A DNA stretch of 64,000 nt from Parelaphostrongylus tenuis (GCA_019055375.1 JAHQIW010007131.1:248001-312000); one strand, 5' to 3'. Shown: positions 31,699-42,618, counted from the stretch's first letter. Notes: generated from the sequence alone by a model not told the origin. Translations and numbers: made by a program.

Positions 31699-31988
31699 GA
31701 CAAAGCTCCCGGCGTTGATTAATTCCTCAGGGATGCGCCATGCATTCGCCTTCAATTTTTAACTTCGTTTGAGGTGTTTGGAATGCATATCTAGCCTTTA
31801 CAATGGCCTCGCGATCTCACACTGCATCGAGTCAGTTCCGCTTATCATCCCAGACAAGTTTGAGACCAGACTGGCACAAATTCACCGATCCCGGAAGAAT
31901 GGACGGCTTAAGATCACGAGCGCGAGATCGAACCAGTCACCTTGTGTGCAACGCAGAGCACCTCTAACCACTGCGCTACATGCGCCCT
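31699..31988 (-). repeat. tRNA-derived SINE
   Basis: Minus-strand copy: head GCGCATGTAGCGCAGTGG, body with ACTTGTCTGGGATGATAAGC, end AACGCCGGGAGCTTTGTCC. Same family as 29130-29420. Confidence 0.75.
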
Positions 31989-32158
31989 TACAAGCCACAC
32001 TAATGTATTGAATACCAAAATAGAAAAACTACAGATGACTAGCCTGTTCGCTTTCAAGAACTCCCTGTTCACAATAGTTGATCTCATAGCACACTCAGAT
32101 ATTTTTAACTGTGTTAAGCATACTTTGACAGAATGTACTAAAAAGTTCATGAGGTCTA

Positions 32159-32226
32159 GCATGGCACCTCGAGTGCTAGACATACGTCTCGGCTTTCTAG
32201 CAAGCCTCGTCAGGCACATGCCATGC
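32159..32226 (-). ncRNA. hammerhead ribozyme copy with one core mutation
   Basis: Read on the minus strand: an 8-bp outer stem I (GCATGGCA with TGCCATGC), inner GTGC with GCAC, CTGACGA, stem II GGCTT/AAGCC with a 6-nt loop, then GAGA where GAAA is expected, a 3-bp stem III (ACG/TGT with TA loop) and the GTC cleavage triplet. The A-to-G change in the invariant GAAA should abolish cleavage. It forms a head-to-head pair with the copy at 32334. Confidence 0.75.
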
Positions 32227-32333
32227 AGTCGACAATCAATCACTATGAAAGAACATAAGATAATTATTTCACTTTACGCAGAATGTAACTTATACAGCGT
32301 CAATTTCCTATATTAAAAGGGGCGAACAGCCGA

Positions 32334-32399
32334 ATGGCATGTACAACTGATGAGGCTCACTAGCGAGCCGAAACGTATGTCTAGCACTCGAGAGGCCAT
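32334..32399 (+). ncRNA. hammerhead ribozyme
   Basis: Outer stem I ATGGC (32334-32338) pairs with GCCAT (32395-32399). CTGATGA is at 32347-32353. Stem II is GGCTC/GAGCC, 5 bp with loop ACTAGC. GAAA is at 32370-32373. Stem III is ACG/TGT with a TA loop, and cleavage follows GTC at 32381. Inner stem I has two mismatches relative to the TAGCAC partner strand, so activity may be reduced. The core is intact. Confidence 0.8.
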
Positions 32400-34076
32400 A
32401 GTGGACTTCACGAAGACTCAGAACATTCTATTTCACTTTACTGAATTTTTAAGCGATGTCTCATAAAAGTCGACTGGAAGGAAGTGTACTGCTTATGCTT
32501 TGCATAGATCTGCCCATTTTCAGCCGCAATGGTTTCTTTGAGACCCTCGAATTTTTGGACAACCACTAAAGTAGCGCAGCTTCCTCAAGGATGTGGGAAA
32601 CCTCTCACCCGTATGAGGGATTCGTTGCTCTCTTACTTCATCTGTAGAGCGTTTTAGATTGAAATTTCACGAAAAGTAGAAACCAAAAATAAAGTTTCTC
32701 TTGAAGATTTCAACGCAGAATGGCAGATTCAAACATTACCAGAGAGAGAGAGAGTGGGGAGCTTTATTGTGTCCCAAAAGAAAGTCCGATTAGATTGCCC
32801 TGGTGACTAGCTGCCCTCCTCCGCTCCCTCTCTCCAAAACAAATTAAATGACTAAAAATCAATGGTTTTATGAACTCTATCAAATTACAACATTATCTCA
32901 GATTTGATAAACTTCACGATGGCCTGAGATGCTGATTCAAAGTTGGAAAAGACAACTCTTTTTTCATCGTAAAATGCATGATTTATGCGGTCCAGAATGG
33001 ATTTTGAGAGCTAACAGATATTGAATCTTTCTAGAATCCTGCCGCATTTTTGTACTGTTCTATTATGGCGGCGCCACTTGAGGCCTTCGGTAAAAGAGTA
33101 TTCTTTGCTGTTGTCTGACGAATTTAAGATTATTTGATAGCTTGAATCATGAGAATTTTGAAGGTATATTTTATTTCTCATAGTGCTTATTTTTAACGCC
33201 GTACCAGTCAAAATGAGATTTTGTTTCACATTTGAAGATTTCTCGTCTGATAAAAGTTTTTTTATAACAAAATTTTAACCATTACACAGAGCAAATCTTT
33301 CTAATTAACAAAATGTGTTTGCTCTTTAGAAACAACTTCTTGAAGCTCTGCAATTCGCAGCCTAGCCAACTAGAAGTGCTCACTGAGTGTAAAACCTAGT
33401 ATTCTTTCGGTCGTTACAAAGCTCGAAGAAGGCCTTTCCGAAAGCCAAATATACCATTACAATCGGAAAGATTTTCTCTATCTAACAATTAAAAGTTCAA
33501 AAGAACAAAACTTTTATCTAATGAGAAATTTTCGAATGAGAGACAAAATCTTATAGTGACTGGTACGGCGCCAAAAATAAGCTATTTGAGATATCAAACA
33601 TGCCCTTGAAATTCAGCTGATTTGAGCTATCAATGAACAACAGAAACGTTTTGCAAAAGCATAAAATACATTTTTACCGATGGCCTCAAGTGGTGCCGCA
33701 TTTCTAAACATTCTTTTCTAGAATCCTACCGCATTTCTGAACATCACATTTTACTATGATAATCACATAATGCTGTTGTCAAATGTATTTATACTTACTA
33801 TCTGAACGTATAAGTCAAAACCATTACCAAGAAGGCTTGAGCCTAAGCCCAGATGCGGCAGGATTCCAGAAAAGATCCCACTTAAGCTTGGCGTGGAAAT
33901 GAATATTTTTTTCATTGAAAATTTCCCAGCTTACACTGGGTCGGCATTGATTTTTATTCGGCTACAGATATTGTTCAAACAACATTTAACAGCCTCAAGC
34001 AAGCTCAGAAATCTTTCAGAGAAAAAAAATATTGATAAGTCTCAAATGTGTTGAACATTCAACAGAAGCAGACGCT

Positions 34077-34452
34077 GTTGGGTTGGCAAGCAATTTTCCG
34101 TGCTTTTTCGTCTTTGTTAGTTATTTTCATGCAATTAAGTTTTTACTATCGTTTAGAGCAGCTTCCCACGGTTATTTTCATATTAAACACTTAAACATTT
34201 CTAAGATGGAATTGTCCCAACTACACGAGCACCGTTGCGGGCCAAAGCAGCATTTGAACCCAAATGATCCTCGTATAGCATCAACAATCGTTTTCGCTCT
34301 CGGGACAATTCCATCTTAGAACAAATTTATAAGTGTTCTATGTCAAAATAACCGCAGGAAGATGCTCTAAACGACAGTAGAAACAAGATTTCAAATGCAT
34401 GAAAAAAAATCAATAAATATGAAGAAGTCCGGAAAATTTCTTATCAACCCAA
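34077..34452. mobile_element. palindromic MITE, copy 2
   Basis: The ends GGGTTGGCAAGCAATTTTCC and GGAAAATTTCTTATCAACCC are inverted. The arms include TTTACTATCGTTTAGAGCAG with GCTCTAAACGACAGTAG, and TAAGATGGAATTGTCC with GGACAATTCCATCTTA. Same family as 23440-23830. About 375 bp, non-coding. Confidence 0.75.
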
Positions 34453-34757
34453 TAAATAGATTCTATGGAGGTCTCATTACGGGAAGGGGCCTTAGTCAAC
34501 GAAAACGCTACACTAATAGCTTCTCGATCTCGTTAAAACTTATGAGTTCTAGTCCCTCGGCAGTTAGTCTATCCTTCCATTAATCTGTGCTCTATTAATC
34601 AAAACTATCAACTAAGTGATTAGGAGAATACAGATTCTAGATTTTCTACTTACTATGACTAATAAGTGTTTCGAAATTATAGTATTTCCACTGCTTATTT
34701 TGCAGTGTTATGATGTTACTTATATAACTTAGAGAATTGAGGGGTGAGCAAAAACAC

Positions 34758-34832
34758 GGCCTCAGGCGGGAATCGAACCCGCGTTTCATCCTATCCGGGG
34801 ACGCGTGCTCTAACCACTACACCACCGAGGCC
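34758..34832 (-). repeat. tRNA-like sequence, best T-arm among the SINE heads
   Basis: On the minus strand the ends GGCCTCG / TGAGGCC pair like an acceptor stem, and GCGGGTTCGATTCCCGC forms a perfect T-arm. The 5-bp anticodon stem does not form, so I treat it as a SINE head or tRNA pseudogene, not a tRNA gene. Confidence 0.55.
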
Positions 34833-34889
34833 CGACCACTTACTAGAGGAATACTTGAGTTTGTGTAATGTTCTTATGCAAAAAAGATA

Positions 34890-35330
34890 TGTTCAAGCAC
34901 ATCGATACACACATAAGCATCAGAACATCCACATCATCAGGAAATGGTAACGTAAGAATTGAACTTTCATCGATTCTGATAGAGTGCAGACGAGCGAAAC
35001 CTAAGTATTCTCTCAACAGAGTGAAGTGTCTGTTTCCCGAACTTCTAATAGAAACGAACCGAGATTCAAGTACAACGAGATACATATCCGCTCCTATGAA
35101 ACATCAGCAAAGTTAGGATACGGTAGCGTAGGAACTGAACTTCTATCGACTTTGGAGTGCAGACAAGAGATCAAATTGCTGTCTCAACAGAGTGGTGTTG
35201 TCCGTTCCTTGAGGCTACTGCTAGTGGACAGTGAACTGAGATTTAGGACACATGGAAGTACACGTAAAAGCTCTCTAAAGTTCAAGCTCATAGAATACAC
35301 AAATCAACCATAATCAATCATTTCTTTGAG
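34890..35330. repeat. repeat cluster, part 1
   Basis: Two or more diverged units with the order 'ATCAGGAAATGGTAACGTA', 'GAACTT..ATCGA', 'AGTGCAGACGAG', 'CTCAACAGAGTG', 'CTTCTAATAGAAACGAACCG'. The same order repeats between 37.4 and 38.5 kb. Confidence 0.6.
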
Positions 35331-35392
35331 CAATCGAGGTAGGTATTAACAGTATTTAGTGAATATAATAGTACCACTGTACAAGAATATTA

Positions 35393-36140
35393 GGTCCTCT
35401 CATAAGTTTTAGGCGCTACAGCAATGAACACGAAATTTATTAACCAGAGCTTTTCCTTTAGACTCTTGGTAACCAACTGATAGCTCAAATCTCGACAATT
35501 CAAATGACGAATTTTGTTTTCTGAAATGTCTTTTTATTACGCTGTAACAGCCAAAAGAAGACTGATCTTAGCAAATTTTGATCAATTCTGTCATCCGCAC
35601 CTTTTTTCGATCTCTTGAGAGAAACGCGTCTTTTGAGATGACCAAGCCGATTCACTGGAATTTGTTGCCAGCCGGAGAGACGATCAACGCCTAGCGCTAC
35701 TATGAGCACCTGGATCGCTGCAATCGGGCCCTGCCACGTCGATGTAGCCCCAATCTCATCCTGCTTCAAGACAACGCAAGGCTGCATGTCGTCAAATTGA
35801 CAAAGAGGAAGTCGACTGAACTGGACTGAGAGTTGCGGGATCATTCGCCGTACACTCCTGACTTGTCGCCGTCTTCCATCATCTCTTCCGGTCGTTTGAG
35901 CTCCTCCTGAGCAAGAAGAAGTTCCGAGACATCAATCATTTGTGTCGAGATTGACGAGTTTCTTCGAATCTAAGGAAGACGTTTCTATGAGCGCGGTATC
36001 GAGTTGTTGCCTGAGAAATGGCAGTAATGTGTTCAGGCTACTGGCGCATACTTTGAATAGTGTTGTTAAGCAGTTTCAATTACTCTCTGATTGATAAACT
36101 TGGCGTTTACTGATCTAGTGCCAAAACTTATGAGAAGACC
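35393..36140 (+). mobile_element. dead mariner transposon with both terminal repeats
   Basis: The ends GGTCCTCTCATAAGTTTT and (reverse) GGTCTTCTCATAAGTTTT are inverted and flanked by TA on both sides (35391-35392 and 36141-36142). Inside, in several frames: QDNARLHVVKLTKRK (second catalytic Asp block), SPYTPDLSP (third catalytic Asp block) and a C-terminal FRDINHLC, then IDEFFESKEDV. At 748 bp it is well short of a typical 1.3-kb mariner and has lost its N-terminal half, replaced in part by the dispersed repeat at about 35470-35570. Multiple stops and shifts. Confidence 0.85.
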
Positions 36141-36298
36141 TAGTAGTACAATGGCTAACGCTTTTGGCAGTTCTGCCTTTTCAGAGCCATTTCGATGCTT
36201 TATGCTCCCTGTGATTCTTCGAATTTACTGTCTATCAGTGGGTACGATGTTGGAATATACTTCTGAGAGAAACGATTGGTACGCAGAAGCTCGACTTT

Positions 36299-36372
36299 GA
36301 GGCAGGAGTTGAACCCGCGTTCCACCCTTACCGGGGTACCGGGGGCGCCACTTACACAATCACCAGTTGTCA
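36299..36372 (-). repeat. tRNA-like SINE head
   Basis: Minus strand: box A region GATTGTGTAAGTGGCGCC and box B GCGGGTTCAACTCCTGCC. Degenerate anticodon arm. Confidence 0.45.
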
Positions 36373-36419
36373 TGTGAACCACCTGCACCGAGCCTTGCAT
36401 GAGATAGAACTCTTGAAAC

Positions 36420-36455
36420 GGCTCTGGAGAAGGAGATACTGTCTAAACGTTAGCC
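36420..36455 (+). ncRNA. degenerate small hammerhead-like motif
   Basis: GGCT and AGCC form a 4-bp stem I around CTGGAGA (expected CTGANGA), a weak stem II, AAAC and a GTT triplet. Only two base pairs (AC/GT) are available for stem III, with no loop. Two core positions are wrong, so it is probably inactive. Confidence 0.45.
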
Positions 36456-36596
36456 ACTGGACTATTACTGTACTTTGTTATGATTGTCTTCAAGAGAGAG
36501 TTATTAACAACCGTGGATCTGCTCAAAAAGGAAAGATATGAACTATAATTCATCCGAAAGACCGACTTTCTTGAAACGTCGGCATAGTTAGTAATA

Positions 36597-36905
36597 TAGA
36601 ACTTTGGAAATGAGAAGAAAAGCTTAGCAAATTAATCTTTATTTGAAGCTTCACGAGGTTGGTATCTTTTCCCATTAGACAGACTGCTCTTCTTTTCGGT
36701 CGATGGGTTTGGATCAGGACACCTGGATTAGATTGTAAGGCTCTGAAGAAGGCGTATTTGCCGGAACGTCAGCCACGAGCCAATCGCGAAACCCATCGAC
36801 CGGAAAGAAGACCAAGCGATTGGGAAAAGATACCAACCTCGTGAAGCTTTAAATAAAGATTAATTTGCTAAGCTTTTCTTTTTATTTTCAAAGTTTTATA
36901 TTCAA
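36597..36905. mobile_element. inverted-repeat element with central hammerhead relic
   Basis: Arms of about 125 bp: GCTTAGCAAATTAATCTTTA and TTCACGAGGTTGGTATC on the left, TAAAGATTAATTTGCTAAGC and GATACCAACCTCGTGAA on the right. GGTCGATGGGTTT pairs with AAACCCATCGACC. The loop holds the hammerhead-like motif at 36739-36774. Confidence 0.75.
36739..36774 (+). ncRNA. small hammerhead variant, one core mutation
   Basis: Stem I GGCT/AGCC, CTGAAGA at 36743-36749, stem II GGC/GCC with a 6-nt loop, then GGAAC in place of GAAAC, and GTC as cleavage triplet at 36768-36770. Stem III would be only AC/GT with no loop, so a monomer could not fold stably. This layout matches small hammerhead variants described near Penelope-like elements, which cleave as dimers. 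Confidence 0.6.
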
Positions 36906-36992
36906 TTCATGTCGAGGTTGATAGATAGTGGGTCCTGGGGACCAAATGTGTGATGTACCACTCATAAGGCATCTACATGATCAAGAAATGGT

Positions 36993-37278
36993 TCAAGGGA
37001 TAAAGTTCTTGACGTTAATCAGTCTCTGAGGGATGCGCCATGCATACGCTTTCAATTTCCAGTTTCATCTGAGGTGATTGAAAGCATATCTGGCCTTTAT
37101 AATGACTCGCAGTGGCCTACCGATGTATGGAGTCAGTGCTGCTCATCCTCCCAAGAAAGTCGTATTGACATATCGATACACCGGAGTGAAGGATGGCATG
37201 AATCATGAGCGCAGAATCGAACCATTGACCTTGCGTGCGACGCAGAGCACTTCTGACCCCTGCGCCGGATGCGCTCTT
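36993..37278 (-). repeat. tRNA-derived SINE
   Basis: Minus-strand copy with head GCGCATCCGGCGCAGGGG, box B GGTTCGATTC and the shared body; 3' end near AACGTCAAGAACTTTATCC. Same family as 29130-29420. Confidence 0.75.
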
Positions 37279-37369
37279 CAAAAAATGAGGGCAGAGCAAA
37301 AACGGAACTTTATTGATATTGCAGTATGCAGAAAGGAAGAAAAGTACCCGCTTAGCAGAGAGGGTGGAG

Positions 37370-38530
37370 TCTGTTGCCAGCGTTTTCTAGTAAACAGGAA
37401 GTGGGATTCAAGCACATAGAGTTACATAAGCATTCACTCATGAGAAACGTCTCTATCATCAGGAAATAGTAGCGTAGGATTTGAACTCTTATCGACGCTA
37501 TTGGAGTGAGTGTAGGCGAGAGAAACTAGAAAAGCAGAAAGTACTCGCTTAGCGGAGAGGGGAAGTCTCTTCCCACAGCTTCATCGTAGGAGGAACTGAT
37601 ATTCAACCACATCAAAATAACAAAACGTCTGCATCATCGCGAAATGATAGTGCAGGAACTGAACTCTCGTCGGCATTGATAAAGTGCAGACGAGAATCAA
37701 AGTACTCTCTTAGCACGGTGAGAGTGTACTCCCAGAGCCTCCTAGTAGAGACGAACCGGTATCCAAGCGCACCGTAGTACAGGTCCTTATGAAGAGTTGC
37801 GGTCCCATCAATCTTCAGAACATTTGTCAAATTAATCTGCTTAAATAAGAAATCACGAGAGCACGTTAGGTCTTAGGCTTAAAGATTGATGAGAACCACA
37901 TTCTCTTCTGGCTTCAAAGTGCATAATCAATCATAGGAAGCGTCAGCATCATCGGGAAAGAGTAGCGTACAAGTCGAACTTTTATGGACAATGACAAAGT
38001 GCAAACGAAAGGTCAAAGTACTCTCTTAAAAGGGTGGAAGTGTGCTCCCACATCTTCCTAGGATAGAATTGAACTTTTACTGATTTCAGAGCGCAGACGA
38101 GAGATGGAAGCACTTTCTTCTCAACGTAGTGGGAGTCCGTTTTCAGAGCTTTCTAGTAGAGAGGAATCGATATTGAAGCGCATCGAAGTACAGGTTCTTA
38201 TGGAGAGTTGCGGTTTCATCAATTTTTCGAGCATTTCTTGAATTGATCTCTTTAAATAATTAGTTATGATAGCACGCTTAGACTTAGGCTTAGAAGATTA
38301 ATAGGACTCAGATTTCTCTACCAGCCACGAAGTACAAAATCTCTCATAGGGAGACGTCTGCATCATCGGGAAACGGTAGCGTGGGATTCGAACTTTCATC
38401 GATATTGACAGAGTGCAGACAAGAAAACTATAAAAATCTCTTAGGATTTCTTAAAAGAAATCACTCAAAAGAGTGAAGTGAGGTAGTGTCTGTTCCCACA
38501 GCTTTCTAGGCTAAGAGATATGAACTGAGA
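37370..38530. repeat. repeat cluster, part 2 (five or more diverged units)
   Basis: Units begin near 37448, 37510, 37628, 37940, 38062 and 38350. Each carries a 'ATCATCGGGAAA..GTAGCGT' block, a 'GAACTTTTATCGA' block, 'GTGCAGACGAGA' and 'CTCTTAGCAGAGTG..TTCCCA'. Read on the minus strand, GTTCGAATCCCACGC (near 38380) looks like a Pol III box B. This suggests a tRNA-derived family amplified locally. Confidence 0.6.
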
Positions 38531-39111
38531 GTTAGCAATAGACATCAGTGAAATGTGAGATTTTATGTGCATCGATCGGAGCAATAACGAATCGATTCGA
38601 TGGTCTGTCGATAGCGATCAATAGATCGATATTTTACGACCCAAGGGTTACGACGAATTTTACTCTTCAAGATGGTTATCGATTCGGGGAGAACCCTTTC
38701 GACATCAAAACAAATGAAGCGATTGACGACGGGCTTTTGATGATTTTTGCAAAGATTTTTAATAGGTACCACTATGGAGACGGAAATGGCAATTGTTTGT
38801 CGTATAATCAGAGCTGGCGAAGATCGATATTCACAGCTGGCGATCGATATTCAGAGTTGGCGATCGATAAACAGAGAAATTGCGAGCTGAACAACCCGAA
38901 GGGTGAACACCACGAGATTACACAAAGTGAAAGTAGAAGGATTCCTTTCCTAACGAAACCGGCTGAACCCCTCCCTCACTCCCCACGCGTCCCAGTGATC
39001 CAGCACCTCTTGGAGCCCCAGCCTGAAGCTTTTTCCGGGTAATACAAAGTTAATTTTCCACAAAATTTAGTAAACAGCAAATTCAATAACGTTGGAAGAT
39101 TTGTAGAACTT

Positions 39112-39430
39112 CGAGCCTCCGACGGGGATCGAACCCGGCACTCAATCATTCCGGAGGCGCGTTCTGACCTGGTGCGCAACCGCGGCGCTACTGCCTCTAC
39201 TATAGTAAGCGGATGAGTTTGACGACTTCTGCTCAGATATCCAAAAATCTCGAATGATATGCAGGAGTTTGGCCCTCTCAGGCGGGAGCTGAACTCGTGT
39301 GTCTCACCTTTTCCGAGGGCGTCCGAAGAATTGAATAGCAGAACTGGAGACTCCCATCACCCGATGGTGCAGTAGTTAGCACGCGCCACCATAAAGAGGG
39401 AGACACGGGTTCGACTTCGGTCCGGACGAG
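39112..39430. repeat. three tRNA-like SINE heads in mixed orientation
   Basis: Minus heads at 39112-39186 (box B GGGTTCGATCCCCG) and 39272-39328, and a plus head at 39357-39427 (CCGATGGTGCAGTAGTTAGC, then CACGGGTTCGACTTCG). None folds as a full tRNA. Confidence 0.5.
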
Positions 39431-39879
39431 GTTCAAAGTTCACATATCAATCAGCATTCTTGGATACATAGTTGTAGCACCACAACACTGCTAAGAAAGC
39501 GCTAGATAAAAGAAATTTAGTAGATCACGGCGCTAGATGAAAAAATTTTGTAGATCACGGGCGCAAACGATTTGGATTTGTAAAAAGAGTGTCTGGCATT
39601 TTCTAGAGACAAACTTGAGATAACGAGAACAGTAACAACAAAGGATTTGAGGAGAGGGAGAAGAAAGAAAGGAAAAGGAAGAATGCTGCCCCGGGGTAGA
39701 AACTTTCGTGACGTCATCACTCCAACGTTGTCAGAATTTGCAGCCAGTTCGCTGCCGCCACAAATGTCTCGCACTTCCAAAGAAGAACAGAAATCGGCAT
39801 CTTTCCACGAAAGACGCCGAATACCTAGACATCCCTCAGGTCTGTACCCCATGAATAACCCTCAGGGTTAGCTAACCAA

Positions 39880-40330
39880 ACAGGGGAAACCCCGGGTATG
39901 TTGGCTTAGATAGGGCCGAAGATGAATAACAACGCAGCAGCGATGGGGTTGCCCGGACGGCGCACGCGTGCGCTCGCGCGCCGACCACCCCGATTGTCGT
40001 CGTCGTCGTCGTCGCCGCCGTTGCCGCCACCGCGCGGTCGTTAAAACCACTCTCGCGCACTCCGCGTTCGGTAAGCTCTCTCGCCGACAGCACAACGTCT
40101 GCGCTCTCGCCGAGTCACCGTGCTACTCCCGATCTCTACGTCTCTGGCACTCTGCGCACACACCGAATCGCAATTGATTTTATCGCACTCTGAGCAGCAG
40201 TCTCCTACGTGAGTGTTGATGATGGTGGTGGTGGTCGCAGCCCCCGTCGATTTCTTGCAAACATTTTGACTCCGCCGGGCGGCCGGTCGATGGGGGTTTT
40301 CCCGGCTGATTGGGGATTCTCGCGAGGCGT
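39880..40330. other. GC-rich, CpG-dense block with GTC triplet run
   Basis: Sharp rise in GC compared with the flanks, with CGCACGCGTGCGCTCGCGCG near 39960 and a GTCGTCGTCGTCGTCGTC run near 39997-40014. Overlapping short open frames are composition artefacts. It could be a promoter region or the start of the repeat unit that follows; no splice or start evidence favours a gene. Confidence 0.5.
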
Positions 40331-40860
40331 GCTGAGAGTTGGAGGGGTTTCGTCTCGAAAACCCCGTCGTTTTAGACTCTAGGCACTCCTACGAGACCAA
40401 CTTTTATCCCTTTGAGGCCAATGGTGCTAATTTCGGTACGCACGGTCCGCTAATTTTGACCCTTGAAACACATTTTTGTAAACCACTTGTGCCCTTTTTG
40501 ACCCAATTTCCCACTAGTTGAGCACTTTTCAGCCCATCGTGTGTTACGTGAGCGGTGTGGATGATGGTGGTGGTAGTTCCCGTCAATTTCCCAGGAGCAT
40601 TTTGACTCAGCCAGGCAGCGGGTCGATGGGGGTTTCCCCGGCTGTGCCATGGGATAGAAGGATCTCGTCTAGGGCGTTTTGTTAGTTAGAAATCTTTCAA
40701 GTGCGTCTAAATTACTTCCAGTTTTCCCTTTGGGGGCCATGGATGCAGATTTTGGTGCACACTGTTCCCCGATTTTGGCCTTTTAGAACCATTTTTGGGA
40801 GACCCATAAACCTTTTTTCAAGCCATTTTCCCATAAGGATAGAGCGACGATCCCAACAAA
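40207..40860. repeat. two tandem copies of a unit of about 337 bp
   Basis: Unit 1 (40207-40540) and unit 2 (40544-40860) share TACGTGAG, GATGATGGTGGTGGT, CCCGTCGATTTC / CCCGTCAATTTC, GGTCGATGGGGGTTT, CCCGGCTG, CCCTTTG.GGCCA.GG and 'GACCC..AAACCATTT' steps in the same order. No coding frame is conserved between copies. Confidence 0.65.
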
Positions 40861-41855
40861 TTAACTCATTACATCTCCACTGATTGCTTATTGCTATTTA
40901 ATTACTAATTTTAGTATGCTGGCAGTCATGTTGTGATTGATTGGACTTTAAACCGTTAGAATCTGCATAAGTAAACAATATTCTAAATGAGATTAAGCTT
41001 TTTACCAATCTTGAGTCAGCTTTAATCCAAGGAAATAGCAAGAGATTGAAAATCACATTATGAACCTCTAGTTACTGCCTAATTCGACTGAGGAGCTTTC
41101 ATTCTTTTCAGAGCCGGATCGAAACAAGTTGATAGTCCACGGTTGGTCGTTGTCCCATTTAATCAAATTTTGTGGAATGCAGCACGGTCTAACAGAAATA
41201 ATTCCGTCTGACAATGCTCTCCTAATGAAGTACGGTTGTGACCGACATTCTTTCCCCATTCGAGCAATGCTAAGTTCCAGATGATTCGATGCTACTCCAA
41301 AACACCCACATCGCCAAGACAAAGGGCTGTGGACACTCGACTCCGCTTAACGCGGATCTGAAGAACGTAAAGGTGCCTAAACACCAGCCAAAATGATTTT
41401 CGTGACAATTTCAGCTTATTTTCTGATTTTGACACTTTTATTGAACAAAAGTGTTCAACTAGAAAATTTCTGTAGCAAAGACTGCTACGACAATTTGTCC
41501 TGTCTGTCAGACGAATACTCTCATTCCGCCGCTTTTAGAAAGTAGAGAATTAGCTCTCTGACCTTTGGCTAGAAAAGATATATCCTGATATGAGTGAAGA
41601 AATCGCTAATAATGCTACAAAGACAAAGACGGTAAGAAGGAGCGTATTGGTCATTCTTTTAGAGCTGAAGGAAGTCCAAGAATGTTCGAAGAATTTGGAA
41701 TTTTTCAATAATTTTGTATTATCCTTTCAGTTAAAGCAAACATATATCAAAAGTCATGTTTCGCTATAGAAGGGAGAAATCTTTGGATTTTTGAAACTCT
41801 ACTAAGGCATAATGCCTCATCAATCACAAACCGAAAAGTTTGCTGTCTTGGCACA

Positions 41856-42100
41856 TAAGTAAGGGATGAAACGTTCCGCGTTGATTAATTCTATAGGAAT
41901 GTACCATGAATTCGACTTCATTACGCATCTTTGAAGCCAATGAGTGTGTAACTGGCCTATACAATATCTGCACAATTTGCGAGGGCGTATCAATGTAATA
42001 ATCAAATCAGCAGTTTTATTCACCAAGATTAGTCTGAGACCAATTTCGCGACTCTGGCCGAGTATAGGGCTTGGCCAGCTTGAGACACGGGATTAATTAT
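41856..42100 (-). repeat. old tRNA-derived SINE copy
   Basis: Heavily diverged, but keeps ATGTACCATGAATTCGACTT, AGTCTGAGACCAATTTCGC and the TTGGCCAGCTTGAG block in family order. Confidence 0.5.
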
Positions 42101-42528
42101 TCCATTCTTCCAAGTCGACAGCTTTTCCGGTTACAGCAACACATTCCCAGCTAGTCGGCCGACGGCTCAAGGATGACTTAAAAAGGCGAGTCCCAAACTA
42201 ATCTGAGGAAGTTAGAGCTCGGGAATACTCAAGAGAGATAAACTTTCCACAAACCTCGAAAATTTCCTGCAAGTTCTATTTGAAACGTATGCACTAGTGT
42301 TGTTATGAAGGGGAGAGCTCATTTGTTTCAGACCTTGTGTTGATTGATGTTGGCCAATTTCTCAAGCTAAGAAGCATTAACGATAGTCACTAGAGTTATA
42401 CCGGCTGGCGAAAATCCTCTATATAACATCATTTGAAATCTCATCACCGATATTAGGGTACTGATCATTGCGTGCTTAGCTCGAGAACTGACTAACTCAT
42501 TTTAAAAAAAAGCCCAAGCGACCATTAC

Positions 42529-42618
42529 CTTCCTGTGAAAGATTGATGTTCATACGACGGAGATTTTCCTCCTCGAGAACCAAATCGTCTTCAGTAACTA
42601 TGTCCTCAAGAAGCCTTT
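42529..42618 (-). CDS. exon of an unrecognised minus-strand gene
   Basis: TTTACACAG acceptor, 90 nt, GTAATG donor. It encodes RLLEDIVTEDDLVLEEENL, then RRMNINLSQE, a strongly charged, coding-like stretch. Its 2-nt start phase exactly completes the codon left by the exon at 45058-45207 (G|AA = Glu), giving DLLLERLLEDIV across the junction. I do not recognise the family. Confidence 0.55.

Noticed and set aside
34758..34832. Functional tRNA gene
   Set aside because: Acceptor stem and T-arm pair well, but the anticodon stem cannot form, and several similar degenerate heads occur nearby.
39868..40177. Overlapping Arg/Thr-rich open frames in the GC-rich block
   Set aside because: All three frames are open because of triplet-rich composition; no splice sites or family motifs support any of them.
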